Positions 13,942 to 25,600 of a stretch of DNA of 64,000 nt are shown here, one piece after another. The notes under the pieces were generated by a model. The model was not told the DNA's origin and ran no database searches. It saw only the letters and a list, made by a program, of their open reading frames with translations. Position 1 is the first letter of the stretch. Every line of letters starts with the position of its first letter. Source of the stretch: Prosapia bicincta (lineage: Eukaryota; Arthropoda; Insecta; Hemiptera; Cercopidae); contig JBAIZL010000002.1 of the NCBI GenBank assembly GCA_036971475.1, positions 173,364,524-173,428,523 on the forward strand, written 5' to 3'. The position numbers and the translations under genes were made by a program.

Positions 13942-15934
13942 ATACGCACTCACAAATAAAACACTAAAACAACATTTTTTTCTGGTTGAAATAATAAATA
14001 GGTTATTCTTTTCTAATTATTATATTATTCCCAATCATTTACATAGAGTTTGTTGTTTATAGTATTTTATTTACATTGACTCTTTTACTTCAACCCTTTA
14101 GCTTACAAACATTCTTTATGTTTACTGGTTTAGAAGAAAGGCCTTTTATTATTTATTCTTTGCAGTGTCTTAGAGCAGTAAATACTGGTTTATTCATCTT
14201 TTGAAATTAATTACCTACAATCTCGAGCTTAACGTATTTTATATGTCCGCTGTGGTAAGTGCTACAAGTTTGGAATTCATTACAACAGTCAAACCCATAT
14301 CGTCAGTGACCTAGATATCCAGGAAATAACTTTCTAAATATCGTAAAACCAATTAGTGAGGTATTTACTCGGCCAACGAATACTATTACTTTTAAGTCTA
14401 TTTTGTGGTCATGACATTTGAAAACCTTTTAATTTTTTTTTCAACGTGAAAATAGGTGCCAGCGTTTTTAAATAAAATACTTTCATAAATGGAAAATTAG
14501 TAACTTTATTAGATGTATGGAAACATTCTGAAACACAAATAAATATTTACAGTTGGTTTGCCTGAACTGTAAAATATTTAAAAATGAGCCAACAATATAA
14601 AGATCTTTTATTTTTATAAGAATTTATATTATTTCAAGTTATAAATAAACATTTCAGTACATTTTTCTGAATTTAATAGCATTACAGTACTTTTTACGCA
14701 TTTCGAAATAACTTAATTCTGAAAACTTTTATTACTCGTCGCGTATTTTTGTTTTGGTCCACAGAACCCACACAGTCATCTTTTGGGAAGCAGACTCTGT
14801 CTAACATTCTAATACTGTTATTAACTTTTACACGCGAAAAAGATTCAGGACAGTTGTCCGTGTACCAACCAATCCTCTTGACGTCTCCCGTTTAGTTACG
14901 TAACAATCTCAAACTTTTAAAAATAACGCGCAAAAGTTAGTTTATTTGCTCTTTTATTTTGTAATTATCTTGTTACCTGGAAACCTATGCACTTGATATA
15001 AAATAAAATTTACAAACTATAGTAATAAATTTTGAAACAAAATTCAATTTGATTATCGTAGTAACTATTTTTTCCCCAACGTATTCTAGTATCTGTAAAC
15101 ATTTTTCGTACAATATTTTGTAAAAACTATTCCCTGACGAATAATCTTGTTAAAAATATATTTCATTTCTAATAGTTCAATATTCCTAAACATTACCTAC
15201 TGGGGCAGAAAAGAAAGTAATGCATTCAATATATCATACAGGAATACTAAAATAAGTTAGAATGTTGTTTACAAATTCTTCATAGTAGCTGGAATACTTG
15301 AGTTTATTTTTGGTACTATTAAAATTGTAATTTAAACTAAAAAACCACTAATTAAAATATTTTTTTGTAAGTCTATTCCTACCTAGGTCAACAAACAAAA
15401 ACTTTCAACCATAGTTAAAATTTTAATTGCAATTAGTATAAATACGTATACTCATATGACAGTATTAAAATACAAAATTTCCATGTATTTTTCACATGTA
15501 ATTTCCATGTAATTTTTCATGTTCCTCACTAAACAGTGTATGATTATATAATAATAATAATAGGACAATTATTTCGGTTTATTACTATTTGTTCACTTTT
15601 TTTTAGCTTCTAATTTATGAAGCTGATGGTGTTCTATAATTTCTCATTATATCCATCTCTCTCTCACCTTTCATTAATTTTTTTTTTAGTTGTAATTGAT
15701 ATTCAACCATGGGAAAGTTGGCCTAGTGCCAAAGTTCTGAATCTCATACATCTAGTAATTCAATTCGATACTGATCGAGGTTTTAACTTTTTAAAATTAT
15801 TATATATAGAAATAATTGAAAAACCAATATTAACATCATTTGTCATCCGTTATAGGTTTAAACAATTTTTTGAACGTGATTGGATTAATGAAAATTTATT
15901 TTATTAACGATTGAAAGTTTGTACAGGATGTATA

Positions 15935-15936
<2 letters not shown>
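13942..15936. other. AT-rich DNA without recognised genes
   Basis: No supported feature. A 96-codon open frame at 15,617-15,907 (+) has no domain I know and sits against a (TA)n tract. It is more likely chance. Confidence 0.4.

Positions 15937-15988
<52 letters not shown>
15937..15988 (+). repeat. (TA)n microsatellite, left of hairpin element 2
   Basis: About 50 bp of TA dinucleotides, running directly into the left arm of the inverted repeat. Confidence 0.95.
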
Positions 15989-15995
<7 letters not shown>

Positions 15996-16034
15996 ACATA
16001 GGTTATTCAATTACGAGAATATTTATTAATTTAT

Positions 16035-16079
16035 ATTCAGAGATTTTCGTTGGTAAATAGTACCAACATCATCAGATTC
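16035..16079 (-). ncRNA. Hammerhead-like motif, left arm of element 2 (degenerate)
   Basis: The minus strand has an intact CTGATGA core at 16,069-16,075 and stem II GTTGGT/ACCAAC, followed by GAAA. The usual AAGCTT has become AATCTC and the stem I sides (GGAAT and GAATA) do not pair. It is probably inactive in cis. Confidence 0.5.
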
Positions 16080-16120
16080 CTTGTGATGTTGGTACTGTTT
16101 ACCAACGAAAAGCTTTGAAT
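16076..16120 (+). ncRNA. Hammerhead-like motif, right arm of element 2 (degenerate)
   Basis: Stem I ATTC/GAAT, stem II GTTGGT/ACCAAC with a 7-nt loop, GAA and the AAGCTT palindrome are all kept. The core reads CTTGTGA in place of CTGANGA, so the invariant G5 and A6 are changed. It is probably inactive. Confidence 0.5.
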
Positions 16121-16186
16121 ATAAATTAATACATATTCTTGTATTTGAATAACCTTGGTTGTTTTAAATTAATAAACAAGAAAACG

Positions 16187-16713
<527 letters not shown>

Positions 16714-17640
16714 CCTTTTTTATTTTTTTTTTATTAACTTGGAAGCGGGTTTAAACTGCCCGAAGCACCGCTACCTTAAGTATGTTGTACTTACCTCCCT
16801 GATCTAGTCAAACAGCCTCTTCCCTTTTACCAGGTTTAGAAGTTTCCTGACTAGTGTTTTACCTTCAGTATCCGCTTCCAGAGCTGTGCTATCACCAAAG
16901 AGTTTGAAGCGCCTCTCGGCAAGTGCTTCACATCTATACATGATGTGTGTAGCGGTCTCCAGTTCTTGCCCGTATAATCTGCACACTGGTTCATCTTTGA
17001 AGATACCCGTATTATGCAGATGTTTCCTTAGTTCACAGTGTCCAGTGAGTAGACCTGTGGCTATTCTCAATTCCTGCCTAGACAGATAGATGAGACTCTC
17101 CTGCAGCCCCAATGAAGTTTCCTAAGGGCTAGCTTACTGTGTCTCATTCCTTCAGCCCTGACCCAGTGCTCACAGTGTCTTTCAGCCATCCACCTTCGCA
17201 CTGCAATCTTGACCATGGATTTGGAAATACCTATCGCCGGCTCCGGTCCAATTGGGGGAGTTGAAGACACCTCTCTGGCCAGTGCATCTGCGGCTTCATT
17301 TCCAAATATTCCCCTATGCCATGGCAGCCAACCTATCTTGATTTGATTGTGCCTTGCCAGGGCTTCTAGGTTATTTAGGCACTCCCTGACTATGGCCGAG
17401 GTGACCACATGTCCATTTAGTGCCTTAATTGCTGCCTGACTGTCAGAGAAAATAGCAATCCGGGTCCCGTGTATTCCCCTTCTCGCTATCTCTCCCAGAC
17501 AGGCATTTATAGCATATATTTCAGAGCCTGAAAGACAGAGGTATGCCTCCCCAAGGACAAAACTAGTTTTACCCTTGGGTTTTTACAGTACACCCCCGCT
17601 CCAGTGCCAAAGTCCATCTTGGAGCCAAACAGACGGCCTA
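16714..17640 (-). pseudogene. 5'-truncated non-LTR retrotransposon, RNase H end
   Basis: The minus strand encodes the C-terminal part of a LINE polyprotein of an RNase H-bearing clade (I-like superfamily; exact clade not determined). From 17,640 it reads the RNase H start (SKMDFGTGAGVYC), then after a frameshift near 17,528 SEIYAINACLGEI, FSDSQAAIKAL and the WLPWHRGIFGNEAADALA block. After a second frameshift near 17,108 comes the tail LIYLSRQELRIATGLLTGH with a zinc-knuckle-like CRLYG...H...C. The expected second Cys is Tyr, and the first catalytic Asp of the usual TDGS is missing (the sequence reads LFGSK). After the stop at 16,804-16,806 a short 3' UTR ends in an A-rich tail on the minus strand (16,714-16,733). 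Higher GC than the flanks supports an insertion. It is dead: no reverse transcriptase or endonuclease remains. Confidence 0.9.
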
Positions 17641-18389
17641 AATAGAGAAGAATTTTAAAATCGTATCAACGAAATAGACGTCCTTGTGGAAGATAAGAAA
17701 AATTGGACTGAAGTCAGGAAAGCAAGTCATTCTGCAAGACTGAAGGAAGGGAAAGAAAGAAAGAAATAAAAATAAAGTATTGCGCTATTCTAAGCACAGC
17801 TAAAGACGAAGACATGTTGCAATGAGCTATGCACAAGATAAGTACTGTACTAATAGTAATAAGTAGGCAAAGGATTAGTGTACTTCTACATCGTAAGGAA
17901 AGTCACGTGGTAACCTATCTTCTTGTTATTGCTTAACATCGAACTACCCAAAATAAGTTTAGAACTGTATTGTTTTAAATAGCTATTATATTGGTTGGGT
18001 TATGCTGAACATTTAGATTCAATCTCTAATACCATTAGGTTAGCCGAAATAGTTTTGAATATAACATGAAATCACAAGAAACAGTTGAAACTATATTAAT
18101 TCAATACTGGAAAATTGAATAAATTTGTATACGATACTGAATTAGTGATTCATTATCTGTTATTCTCCAATTATTAGGGTGTGTAAATTGACTATAAATT
18201 CCATAATGAATAATTGTTTTCATAATAAGAATGTAAAACAAAAGTTGTTTTTTTTTCTTAGTAATGAGATTAACTCGATAAATTCTTCTTGCGCGGTGTT
18301 AGGCAAGTAACCTTATTTTGTCCAAGCCAGATCTGTAAGGTGTATACATCTTGGCTGGGCTTGTCCTGACTCAGTCTCTCTTTGTTAGG
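17641..18389. other. No feature recognised
   Basis: Mixed-composition DNA upstream of the LINE remnant. No coding or repeat structure that I can support. Confidence 0.4.
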
Positions 18390-18790
18390 CCACGGCAAGG
18401 CTTGGCCTATAGCTTGGCTGGAACTTGCATCATGGCTGGGTCGTCATCATGGTAAAGTCGAGTTATCATGAACTAATACGGCCGGTGCATAGGTGTACCA
18501 CCCTAGGCTGCTGGGACTTGTGACAGCTTGACATATAGCTCGGCTGGGACTTATTGAGTCCTGGTAGTCATGATTTGGACTTGGATGCTCTGGCCTTCTA
18601 TGGCCGGGACAGACGCGGCTTTATCATGGCTTCCGAGCCTTGTACGGCTTGGCCTACAACTTGGGACTTAACTCACTAAGGCTTGACAGTATAGTGGGTA
18701 TTCTCGCCCTTATCACGGCTTCCGGGCCAAATACGGGTTTTGTCTATAGCTCGATCTCCACTCGCCTTTACTTTGAAGACCGGGAATTGA
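18390..18790 (+). repeat. GC-richer degenerate repeat patch
   Basis: Unlike its surroundings, this patch is rich in GGCTT, GGCTGGGACTT and CGGCTT. A block like GGCTTGGCCTATAGCTTGGC recurs near 18,398, 18,524, 18,644 and 18,732 (spacing 126, 120 and 88). A second block, TTATCATGGCTTCCGAGCC, recurs near 18,621 and 18,711. This is an imperfect tandem or nested repeat of unknown origin. No long open frame is associated with it. Confidence 0.55.
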
Positions 18791-21214
18791 TAAGCTAGGC
18801 CTATTGACTAGGAATTATGTACAAAGAAGAAGACATAAAATTACTTAGAAAGAATGGAGATAGAATATGACAATACATAATAAGGAAGATGAAGTACAAC
18901 CAGATCTTACACAAAATGATTAAAAAACTATTTTTCAAGAAAATACAATTTTGAAAACGAAGATGAAGGCCTGAAGGCTTGATGCAAGGCTTAGAAGTAG
19001 AATATTGCTCAACAATGAAATAGGGGAACTAGCCAGAGGAAATATACCTTTAATTGTCAGATAGAGAATATATGAAATTCCTTTTTTATATATATTGGCA
19101 TTAAGATTTGTCACTTGTGAAATCAGATATTGACAACAAATTGTATCCACGCAAGCAAGACATTATTGGTTACTGGCATAGGTCTGGATGAAACACTTAT
19201 TATTAATGAAAACTATTATTAATGACCCTCTATATCTCCTCACTGAAACTGAACACTGTAGTTACTACCTACAAACGTTATTCTAGAACCCTTTGGTTTA
19301 TAAAAATAATAGTTGTATTGTTTTGTAAAATGTGTATAATATTATATCTACCCTAGAGGAATATTTTGTGCAAAACTATAGAAATTGTGTGCAAAACTCC
19401 TTAAAATGAAGCAGAGAATAATAAGTTCTAGAAAAATGTATAAACCATTCCTTCTACAAAAACTCTAAATGAAGTCACGAGTCAGCTTTGTACTTGTTGA
19501 TAGACGAACTGAGGGTGTCATTGTTAATTCTCTATTATAAAGAAAATAAATAGATTTATCATACCAATGGAATGTTGCATATTGCAACTGCCAGAATGAC
19601 CGATGCAAATAAATCTGGTATTAGTACAGATAAAGGTAACTAAGCCTAGAATAGTTAAATAGATTAATCAACTAATATTCCAATTATTTCATAGTATTAT
19701 AATAAAAATGTTAAATATAGGGGAAATCAATGTAAACTAAAGTAATTAGAACTAAATAGACAAACTGGGAATGTTAGAATAAATTATAAAAGAACGCAAC
19801 ATTAATTAGGCTTACGGATAATAGACCGATTTAAATGAAACAGTAAAAGTGAGGCCTATGGGACCCAGCCAAAAATGTATAATATTAAATTAATTTTGAC
19901 CAAATATAATCAGGCATAGTGAATATAAGTATAAAAATATGCGGAAAGTAAATTAAGGATAAAACACATCTCACTTGTTGTTGTGGTTTCAGGGGTAGAA
20001 AAGCTTCGATTAATGGGAAAAGAATATTAGTCAATAAAAAAAAAGTTTTGCACATTTGACCTAATAAGATTAAAAACTCAAGGAATATATCGTGAATCAA
20101 GAAATAATAGCCTTTATACAATTAAATTTAGATTAATGTTCGTAACACCAGAGTTTGCAGCACAATTTCATTCTGTATTAATTATCCCTATAGTAAATCT
20201 AATCATATGCAATTATTTACATGCAATTAGAAGTTAGCAATGTAATCTTATTTCTGTACGAATCGTGTAATAACGCTTGCCATGAGTTACTTGGTGGTTT
20301 TTTTTAATAACTAATAAAATGGCGTCCTATTTTATAATGGTTATTCAAAACTGGAATAATATATGTTATATACATAATAAATGTATACATTCGATTTTTA
20401 TTCAAATATTGAACACAGAAATAATATACATACAACAAAAATAATACGAATACAGTCAGTGAGACCAAAACACTACAAATTGCGTTGAAAAAACTATGTT
20501 ACTCACGTTTGAATCTACTTTTAGCGATTTATAAGTAAATTCGAGTTTAATGCATATTTCTCAACAATAAAAGCTTTTAACTCTACAATAATAGTCACAA
20601 GACTCTGTTACTAAAATACTTAATAAACCCACCTTCATTTCCGTTAGGAATATTTCTATAAATGCGAGTACAGTTTTCTGCCTCTGCTAACGTTACAGTA
20701 TTTTCTTCTGTCGACGCGTTTCAGAGTCACTCCATTTTTAAAACAAAAATCGTAGTCTTCAATAAGAATAATAATATTAAAAAATACTAAATTAACTTGA
20801 CTTTAAAATGCCTTGCTGAGACTTTTGCACTGACTTCATCCCCGTTCAGTCCAGTACTGTATTGGTTCAGGCTTTGCTTTCTAGTGGACGTCTAAACATA
20901 CATCTTCTTTTATCTTATAGGGGTCTTTATACTGGATGGAGATTAAAGGTATTCACACATATTTAGGTGGATTGAGTATGTGAAGTTTGGGCAAATAGAC
21001 ACAACGAACGAAAATGTGATAACGAATACAAGGTTTTGTGATTGTATAAGAATAAACTCCATTTCAACATCTCGTTTATTAGGTCAACAAACTGTTAACA
21101 GCAATAAAGATCATTAGTAAATAAATACATTATACATATGTTCTGTCAAACGCCATGGAACTTCAACTTACTAATTTAACTGTTAAACCCCCCCTAATAG
21201 CCAAGTGACAGATT
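18791..21214. other. AT-rich DNA; downstream flank of the lipocalin gene
   Basis: No supported gene. The part next to 21,215 is the probable 3' UTR and flank of the minus-strand lipocalin gene. A possible AATAAA on the minus strand (TTTATT on plus) lies near 21,073. Confidence 0.4.
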
Positions 21215-21427
21215 TCAACCTAATATACCACCAACTGTTTTTCTCACTGTATTCACTGCGCCGCCCACTTTCTCTTTAACTGCCTTAACCAGGCAATCAA
21301 CGTGTGGTACTTTGTTCATCTCTGTAATGGATTTAGGAGATGCACTCTTAAAGCAGTCGGGTAAACTGGTTAGAGTGAGGATCGGGTTTATTTGTAGCAC
21401 ATCCCTCACTAGCAACACCAAATAGTC
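21215..21427 (-). CDS. Lipocalin last exon, with apparent frameshift
   Basis: The acceptor TCTTTTTACAG ends at 21,428. Joined to the phase-1 end of the exon at 26,892-26,996, the frame reads GDYFGVASEGCATNKPDPHS and then NQFTRLL, and stops at TAA 21,348-21,350. This fits strand H, the motif-3 loop and the start of the C-terminal helix of a lipocalin. Dropping one T at 21,350 lets the frame continue as KSASPKSITEMNKVPHVDC to a TGA at 21,215-21,217, ending VRKTVGGILG. The KVPHVDC end matches the usual lipocalin K-V-D-H-x-x-C-like tail with its disulphide Cys. The frame that stays open throughout, read from 21,421, begins in phase 0 and does not join the previous exon. So the exon is real, but carries one frameshift (pseudogene, allele or assembly error) or stops early. 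The Gly/Val/Lys-rich tail is unusual. Confidence 0.6.
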   Translation of the reverse strand, partial: DYLVLLVRDVLQINPILTLTSLPDCFKSASPKSITEMNKVPHVDCLVKAVKEKVGGAVNTVRKTVGGILG

Positions 21428-21870
21428 TGTAAAAAGACATATTCGCTGATGAATTTAGGCTGACAAGAGAAATTATAAAATTTGAATAATATTAAGTTCT
21501 GTAAAATGTTTAGTTTTAACTATCTAGTAAATTTAATGCCGGATGTTTGGATTTGTATTATGCTGGAAGGAAACTAAATAATCTGTCATTCAACATTACT
21601 TTTCAAAACTTCCTCGAATATCGTAACGAAACGTTTCAATGTACGACGGGGCTTTTTGCAGCCCTAATAACGTAGACGTAAAACTACCCCTTATATTAAA
21701 AAAAACCTATTTCTCCATTTCTCCATTGAAAATAAGCATGACAAATATCAGTTTCTTATTGCTAAGGTAAATAAAACACAGGCAAACCTTATTTTATCTA
21801 TGGCAATGAATTTTACAGAACCCACCTACACAGTGTGATTAGTTGGAGTAAATCTGAGTTCAATACAAGG
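21428..21870 (-). other. Lipocalin intron sequence
   Basis: Part of the inferred 5.46-kb intron (21,428-26,891) between the last two recognised lipocalin exons. No feature is seen apart from the acceptor at its left end. Upstream in-frame codons are open back to about 21,520 on the minus strand, so an alternative acceptor (TTTTACAG near 21,500) would also join in phase. It would add residues with no lipocalin resemblance. Confidence 0.4.
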
Positions 21871-23165
21871 GTCTAAATACCGAGAGTCAAGTGAGCATTT
21901 TGCTGGGTGCCTGGTTCCAGAAACTCAAGAGTCTTCAAAATACTCAAAGACATAGGATCAGGTGGAGGGCCGATAATAGTTACAAAAATGATACCATCTA
22001 TCAATATGTCATTGTATCCTCTCTTGTATGTAAGAAGACGTTTGCAATCATCCTTGGATATGTTGAGAAATAGGAATCTGTGAGAGGAAGCTCTAAATAC
22101 GGGGAGTCAATGGATCATTTGGCTGGATGCCTGGTTCCAGACACTCAAGATACTTCAAAATTCTCAGTGACATAAGATGAGATGAAAGGCCGTTATTAGT
22201 TACAAGGATGGTACCATCTATCCATATGTTATTGTATCCTCTCTTGTATGTAAGAAGATGTTTGCAATCTTCCTTGGATATGTTGAGAAATAGGAATCTG
22301 TGAGAGGAAGCTCTAAATACGGGGAGTCAATGGATCATTTGGCTGGATGCCTGGTTCCAGACACTCAAGATACTTCAAAATTCTCAGTGACATAAGATGA
22401 GATGAAAGGCCGTTATTAGTTACAAGGATGGTACCATCTATCCATATGTTATTGTATCCTCTCTTGTATGTAAGAAGATGTTTGCAATCTTCCTTGGATA
22501 TGTTGAGAAATAGGAATCTGTGAGAGGAAGCTCTAAATACGGGGAGTCAATGGATCATTTGGCTGGATGCCTGGTTCCAGACACTCAAGATACTTAAAAA
22601 TTCTCAGTGACATAAGATGAGATGAAAGGCCGTTATTAGTTACAAGGATGGTACCATCTATCCATATGTTATTGTATCCTCTCTTGTATGTAAGAAGATG
22701 TTTGCAATCTTCCTTGGATATGTTGAGAAATAGGAATCTGTGAGAGGAAGCTCTAAATACGGGGAGTCAATGGATCATTTGGCTGGATGCCTGGTTCCAG
22801 ACACTCAAGATACTTCAAAATTCTCAGTGACATAAGATGAGATGAAAGGCCGTTATTAGTTACAAGGATGGTACCATCTATCCATATGTTATTGTATCCT
22901 CTCTTGTATGTAAGAAGATGTTTGCAATCTTCCTTGGATATGTTGAGAAATAGGAATCTGTGAGAGGAAGCTCTAAATACGGGTAGTCAATGGATCATTT
23001 GGCTGGATGCCTGGTACCAGACACTCAAGATACTTCAAAATTCTCAGAGACATAGGATCAGGTGATGGGCCGTTAATAGTTACAAAAATGGTACCTTCTA
23101 TCCATATGTCTTTGCATCCTCTCTTGTCCTTGTATTTAAGAAGAAATATGCAATACTTCTGCAAT
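21871..23165 (-). repeat. 220-bp tandem array of coding-like units, six copies
   Basis: Unit starts (TCTAAATAC) are at 21,871, 22,091, 22,311, 22,531, 22,751 and 22,971, exactly 220 bp apart. The four middle units are nearly identical; the first and last are diverged. On the minus strand each unit is open for about 70 codons and ends at the same TAG. Segments include LFLNISKEDCKHLLTYKRG, IWIDGTI, MSLRILKYLECLEPGIQP and NDPL. The outer units read FVTxxGPxPDPMSL at the equivalent place. The last unit has an acceptor-like TTTTATTGCAG before KYCIFLLKYKDKRG. The pattern of two beta-like strands, then P-D-P, then a helix resembles the C-terminal exon of a lipocalin. The array lies in a lipocalin intron on the same strand. 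That origin is inference; the tandem repeat itself is certain. Confidence 0.9.
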
Positions 23166-24770
23166 AAAATTTTTTTAATAATATTTTAAATGTTTACAAA
23201 TGAAACACTACAAGGACTGTAGCGGGGCAAGGCAGGCTCATTGCCTGGTTAAGTAAACAAAGCTGGTCCAACGGTTTTATTTTGTTAAAGAAACATATCT
23301 AGTGGGAAAAATTATTATTTATATTATGTACAAAATTATATTAAATTAATTTATGTTATTTACAGAAAATAACACTAAAAATGAAATTACTTAAGAATAC
23401 CCACAAAAGTTTAGGAAAATATGACAAATAAATACAAAAGATTGTAAAGTTTAATTTAATATCAAATTTGTTAGAGTATATCTGTAAATAAAATATGGTT
23501 ATTTTCAAAAATAGAGATTTCATCTTTAAAATAAAGATTTTAAAATTGTTAAGTGCGATAGAAGGTTGTCCCGAATGACTATAAAACCTGAGTAACGAAC
23601 GGAGTGGCGTTAAACTGTCATTCAAGTTTGTAAATAAATCTTAAAATATGAAAAAGACCATGCGATTAAGAAATATTAGAATTATAAACCATAAGGGACA
23701 TTTTACAGCAAACAGTTAAAAACGAGCACAAATCACTGAAAGCAGAGGCAATAGGTACACCATTTTCCAGTTAAATTATTGAGTGGCCAACAACCTGCGT
23801 AGGGGAGAGGTCCGATAAGAGGAAGGCGAAAATCAGCTCTTTTGGAGAAGGGACGGATTTTTCGGGAGATCCAAGAAGAGGATTACAAGATGCTGGTCCG
23901 TGATTAAGCCGAAAATCTACACCAAGATGGAAGTGTCTTCGTCAACGAATTTAAAGTTAAACTTTTTCATAACGGAAGAAATTGCAAACAGTATTAAAGG
24001 AGGCCCTAAAAACGATCATTAAAGAGTGCTACAAGATTCCAGACTACAAGAAAACCATGGGAGAAGAGGAGCAATCACACTGAAAGTTTTTGGGGCGAGT
24101 TTGAATTTCAATAAACATTTACCTACATAATAAATTCAGTAAAGTTTGAAAAATTATAGATTCAGATGTCTTTAAATGAAAATTTAATAACTAGTTGATT
24201 ATTCATAACTGAAAAAATATTAGAACAAATGACTTTATTTTAAAAAAGAAATATAAGTGGCAGTAATTAAATAAAAATTATAAAACATAAAATGCTAGTT
24301 CTAAAATCTCAAGATAAAAGTTAAATAAAGTTTTAACAAGTTAAAGCTTAACAAAGTCAAGACAACAAATATTTAAAGTCATAAGTAACATAATTTATTT
24401 ATATTTAACCAAAGTAATAAAATAAGAAACTCAGAGAGAAATCAATGATAATTGATTATGACAAGTAGATATAACCTATTTTATGTCCTTATAAGATATA
24501 TTAAATAACTGGCAGGATTAAGTGACTCTAAAGAAGAAAATCATATAAGTTTTGAAATCCTTCAGATTTATTTTTAGGCACACAAGTATATAAAATAAAA
24601 ATAAATTCATTCGGAAGTAATGCGGCCTTTATATAATTATATGGACATAAAAAAAATAAATTTCTATAAATTATGCTCATGTATTTAAATAAGTATGTAA
24701 ATTTAATGTGTAATTTAAAATCTAAATAAACAATATTCTCATATGACTACAAATGTTAAATAATAGTGGT

Positions 24771-24774
<4 letters not shown>
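23166..24774. other. Intron sequence with a GC-richer patch
   Basis: Mostly AT-rich. The stretch 23,760-24,110 is GC-richer and ends near an AATAAA at about 24,110, but encodes nothing I recognise. A TGTAGCGGGG at 23,217 could be the start of a solo LTR ending near 24,124 (CTACA). I found no flanking target duplication, so I do not call one. Confidence 0.3.

Positions 24775-24826
<52 letters not shown>
24775..24826 (+). repeat. (TA)n microsatellite
   Basis: About 50 bp of TA repeats with no hairpin element beside it. Confidence 0.95.
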
Positions 24827-24828
<2 letters not shown>

Positions 24829-25347
24829 ATGAACTTAATACAAAGTCTATATAAACATTTATGAACTTTATGAGCCATTTATGTTAAATAACTGTATCTC
24901 AAAATTATTATAAATAGCAAACATTTAATAAAACTAATGTACATTTTATAACATATTTTGAAAAATAAAATACAATTTTATTTAAATTTAAATCTAAGTT
25001 AATCAAGTTAGAACAAACAAAGTTTAGAATTATTATAATTGTACTGTGGTAAACCAACTCAATAAAATCATTGTAATTTTACCAACAATCAACAAAAGTA
25101 GAAGTAAATCATTCAAACAAGCCAGAAAAAAGAATTAGTAAGGAGTATTCTTGCAATAGTAAAGTAGTATATTAACTTTACAACTCAACAAAAACTAATA
25201 ACTATATATAATTACATAGTTCAGAATGAACATTTTGGTTGTTTTAAAATAAAGTCAAGGGATTTATCCACTTGCAGATCACGCTCTACACACCACAGGT
25301 ACCAAGATATGGTATGTCGAGAGGGATCATATTCTGTCCTACAGTGT

Positions 25348-25351
<4 letters not shown>
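24827..25351. other. No feature recognised
   Basis: AT-rich intron sequence. Nothing supportable. Confidence 0.4.

Positions 25352-25402
<51 letters not shown>
25352..25402 (+). repeat. (TA)n microsatellite, left of hairpin element 3
   Basis: TA repeats that run directly into the left arm of the inverted repeat. Confidence 0.95.
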
Positions 25403-25405
<3 letters not shown>

Positions 25406-25458
25406 ATAAAACCACTTTCATACAAGAATAAAACCTTTTTTTTTATATTTTATTACAA

Positions 25459-25503
25459 AGTTTAAGCTTTTCGCCGATTAGCATTATCGGCATTATCAAA
25501 ACT
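25459..25503 (-). ncRNA. Hammerhead-like motif, left arm of element 3
   Basis: Identical to the right-arm copy: AGTT, TTGATAA core, T, GCCGAT, a 7-nt loop, ATCGGC, GAA, AAGCTT, A, AACT. See the entry at 25,556-25,600. Confidence 0.5.
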
Positions 25504-25555
25504 AACTTAGCATACTTGTAACTTATTCTGTAATAAGTTAGAAGTATGCTAAGTT

Positions 25556-25600
25556 AGTTTTGATAATGCCGATAATGCTAATCGGCGAAAAGCTTAAACT
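25556..25600 (+). ncRNA. Hammerhead-like motif with U3-A8, right arm of element 3
   Basis: Stem I AGUU/AACU (4 bp) flanks a core UUGAUAA at 25,560-25,566. Then come the extra U, stem II GCCGAU/AUCGGC (25,568-25,573 with 25,581-25,586), a 7-nt loop, GAA, palindromic AAGCUU and A17 at 25,596. Compared with CUGANGA, C3 is U and G8 is A. In the hammerhead fold C3 and G8 pair, so U3-A8 would keep a Watson-Crick pair. Stem II differs from element 1 at three base pairs and all three changes are compensated. Confidence 0.5.

Larger units (their letters stand above)
15986..16169. mobile_element. Inverted-repeat hairpin element 2 (decayed)
   Basis: The arms are centred at 16,077.5. They match by eye over most of about 90 nt with scattered mismatches, and the inner CATCA/TGATG pair encloses a 12-nt loop. 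It shares family features: the hammerhead-like block, a TATTCTTGTAT motif downstream of it, a short spacer with ACAAGAAAAC, then (TA)n(GA)n. It has the same orientation as the element at 25,402-25,657 and the opposite one to 10,643-10,902. It is shorter and more diverged between arms than the other two, so it is older. Confidence 0.7.

Noticed and set aside
16886..17089. Plus-strand frame inside the LINE remnant
   Set aside because: It is a shadow of the minus-strand RNase H coding region.
23217..24124. Solo LTR starting TGTAGCGGGG
   Set aside because: There is no matching terminal dinucleotide pair with a flanking target duplication, and no primer binding site or polypurine tract beside it.
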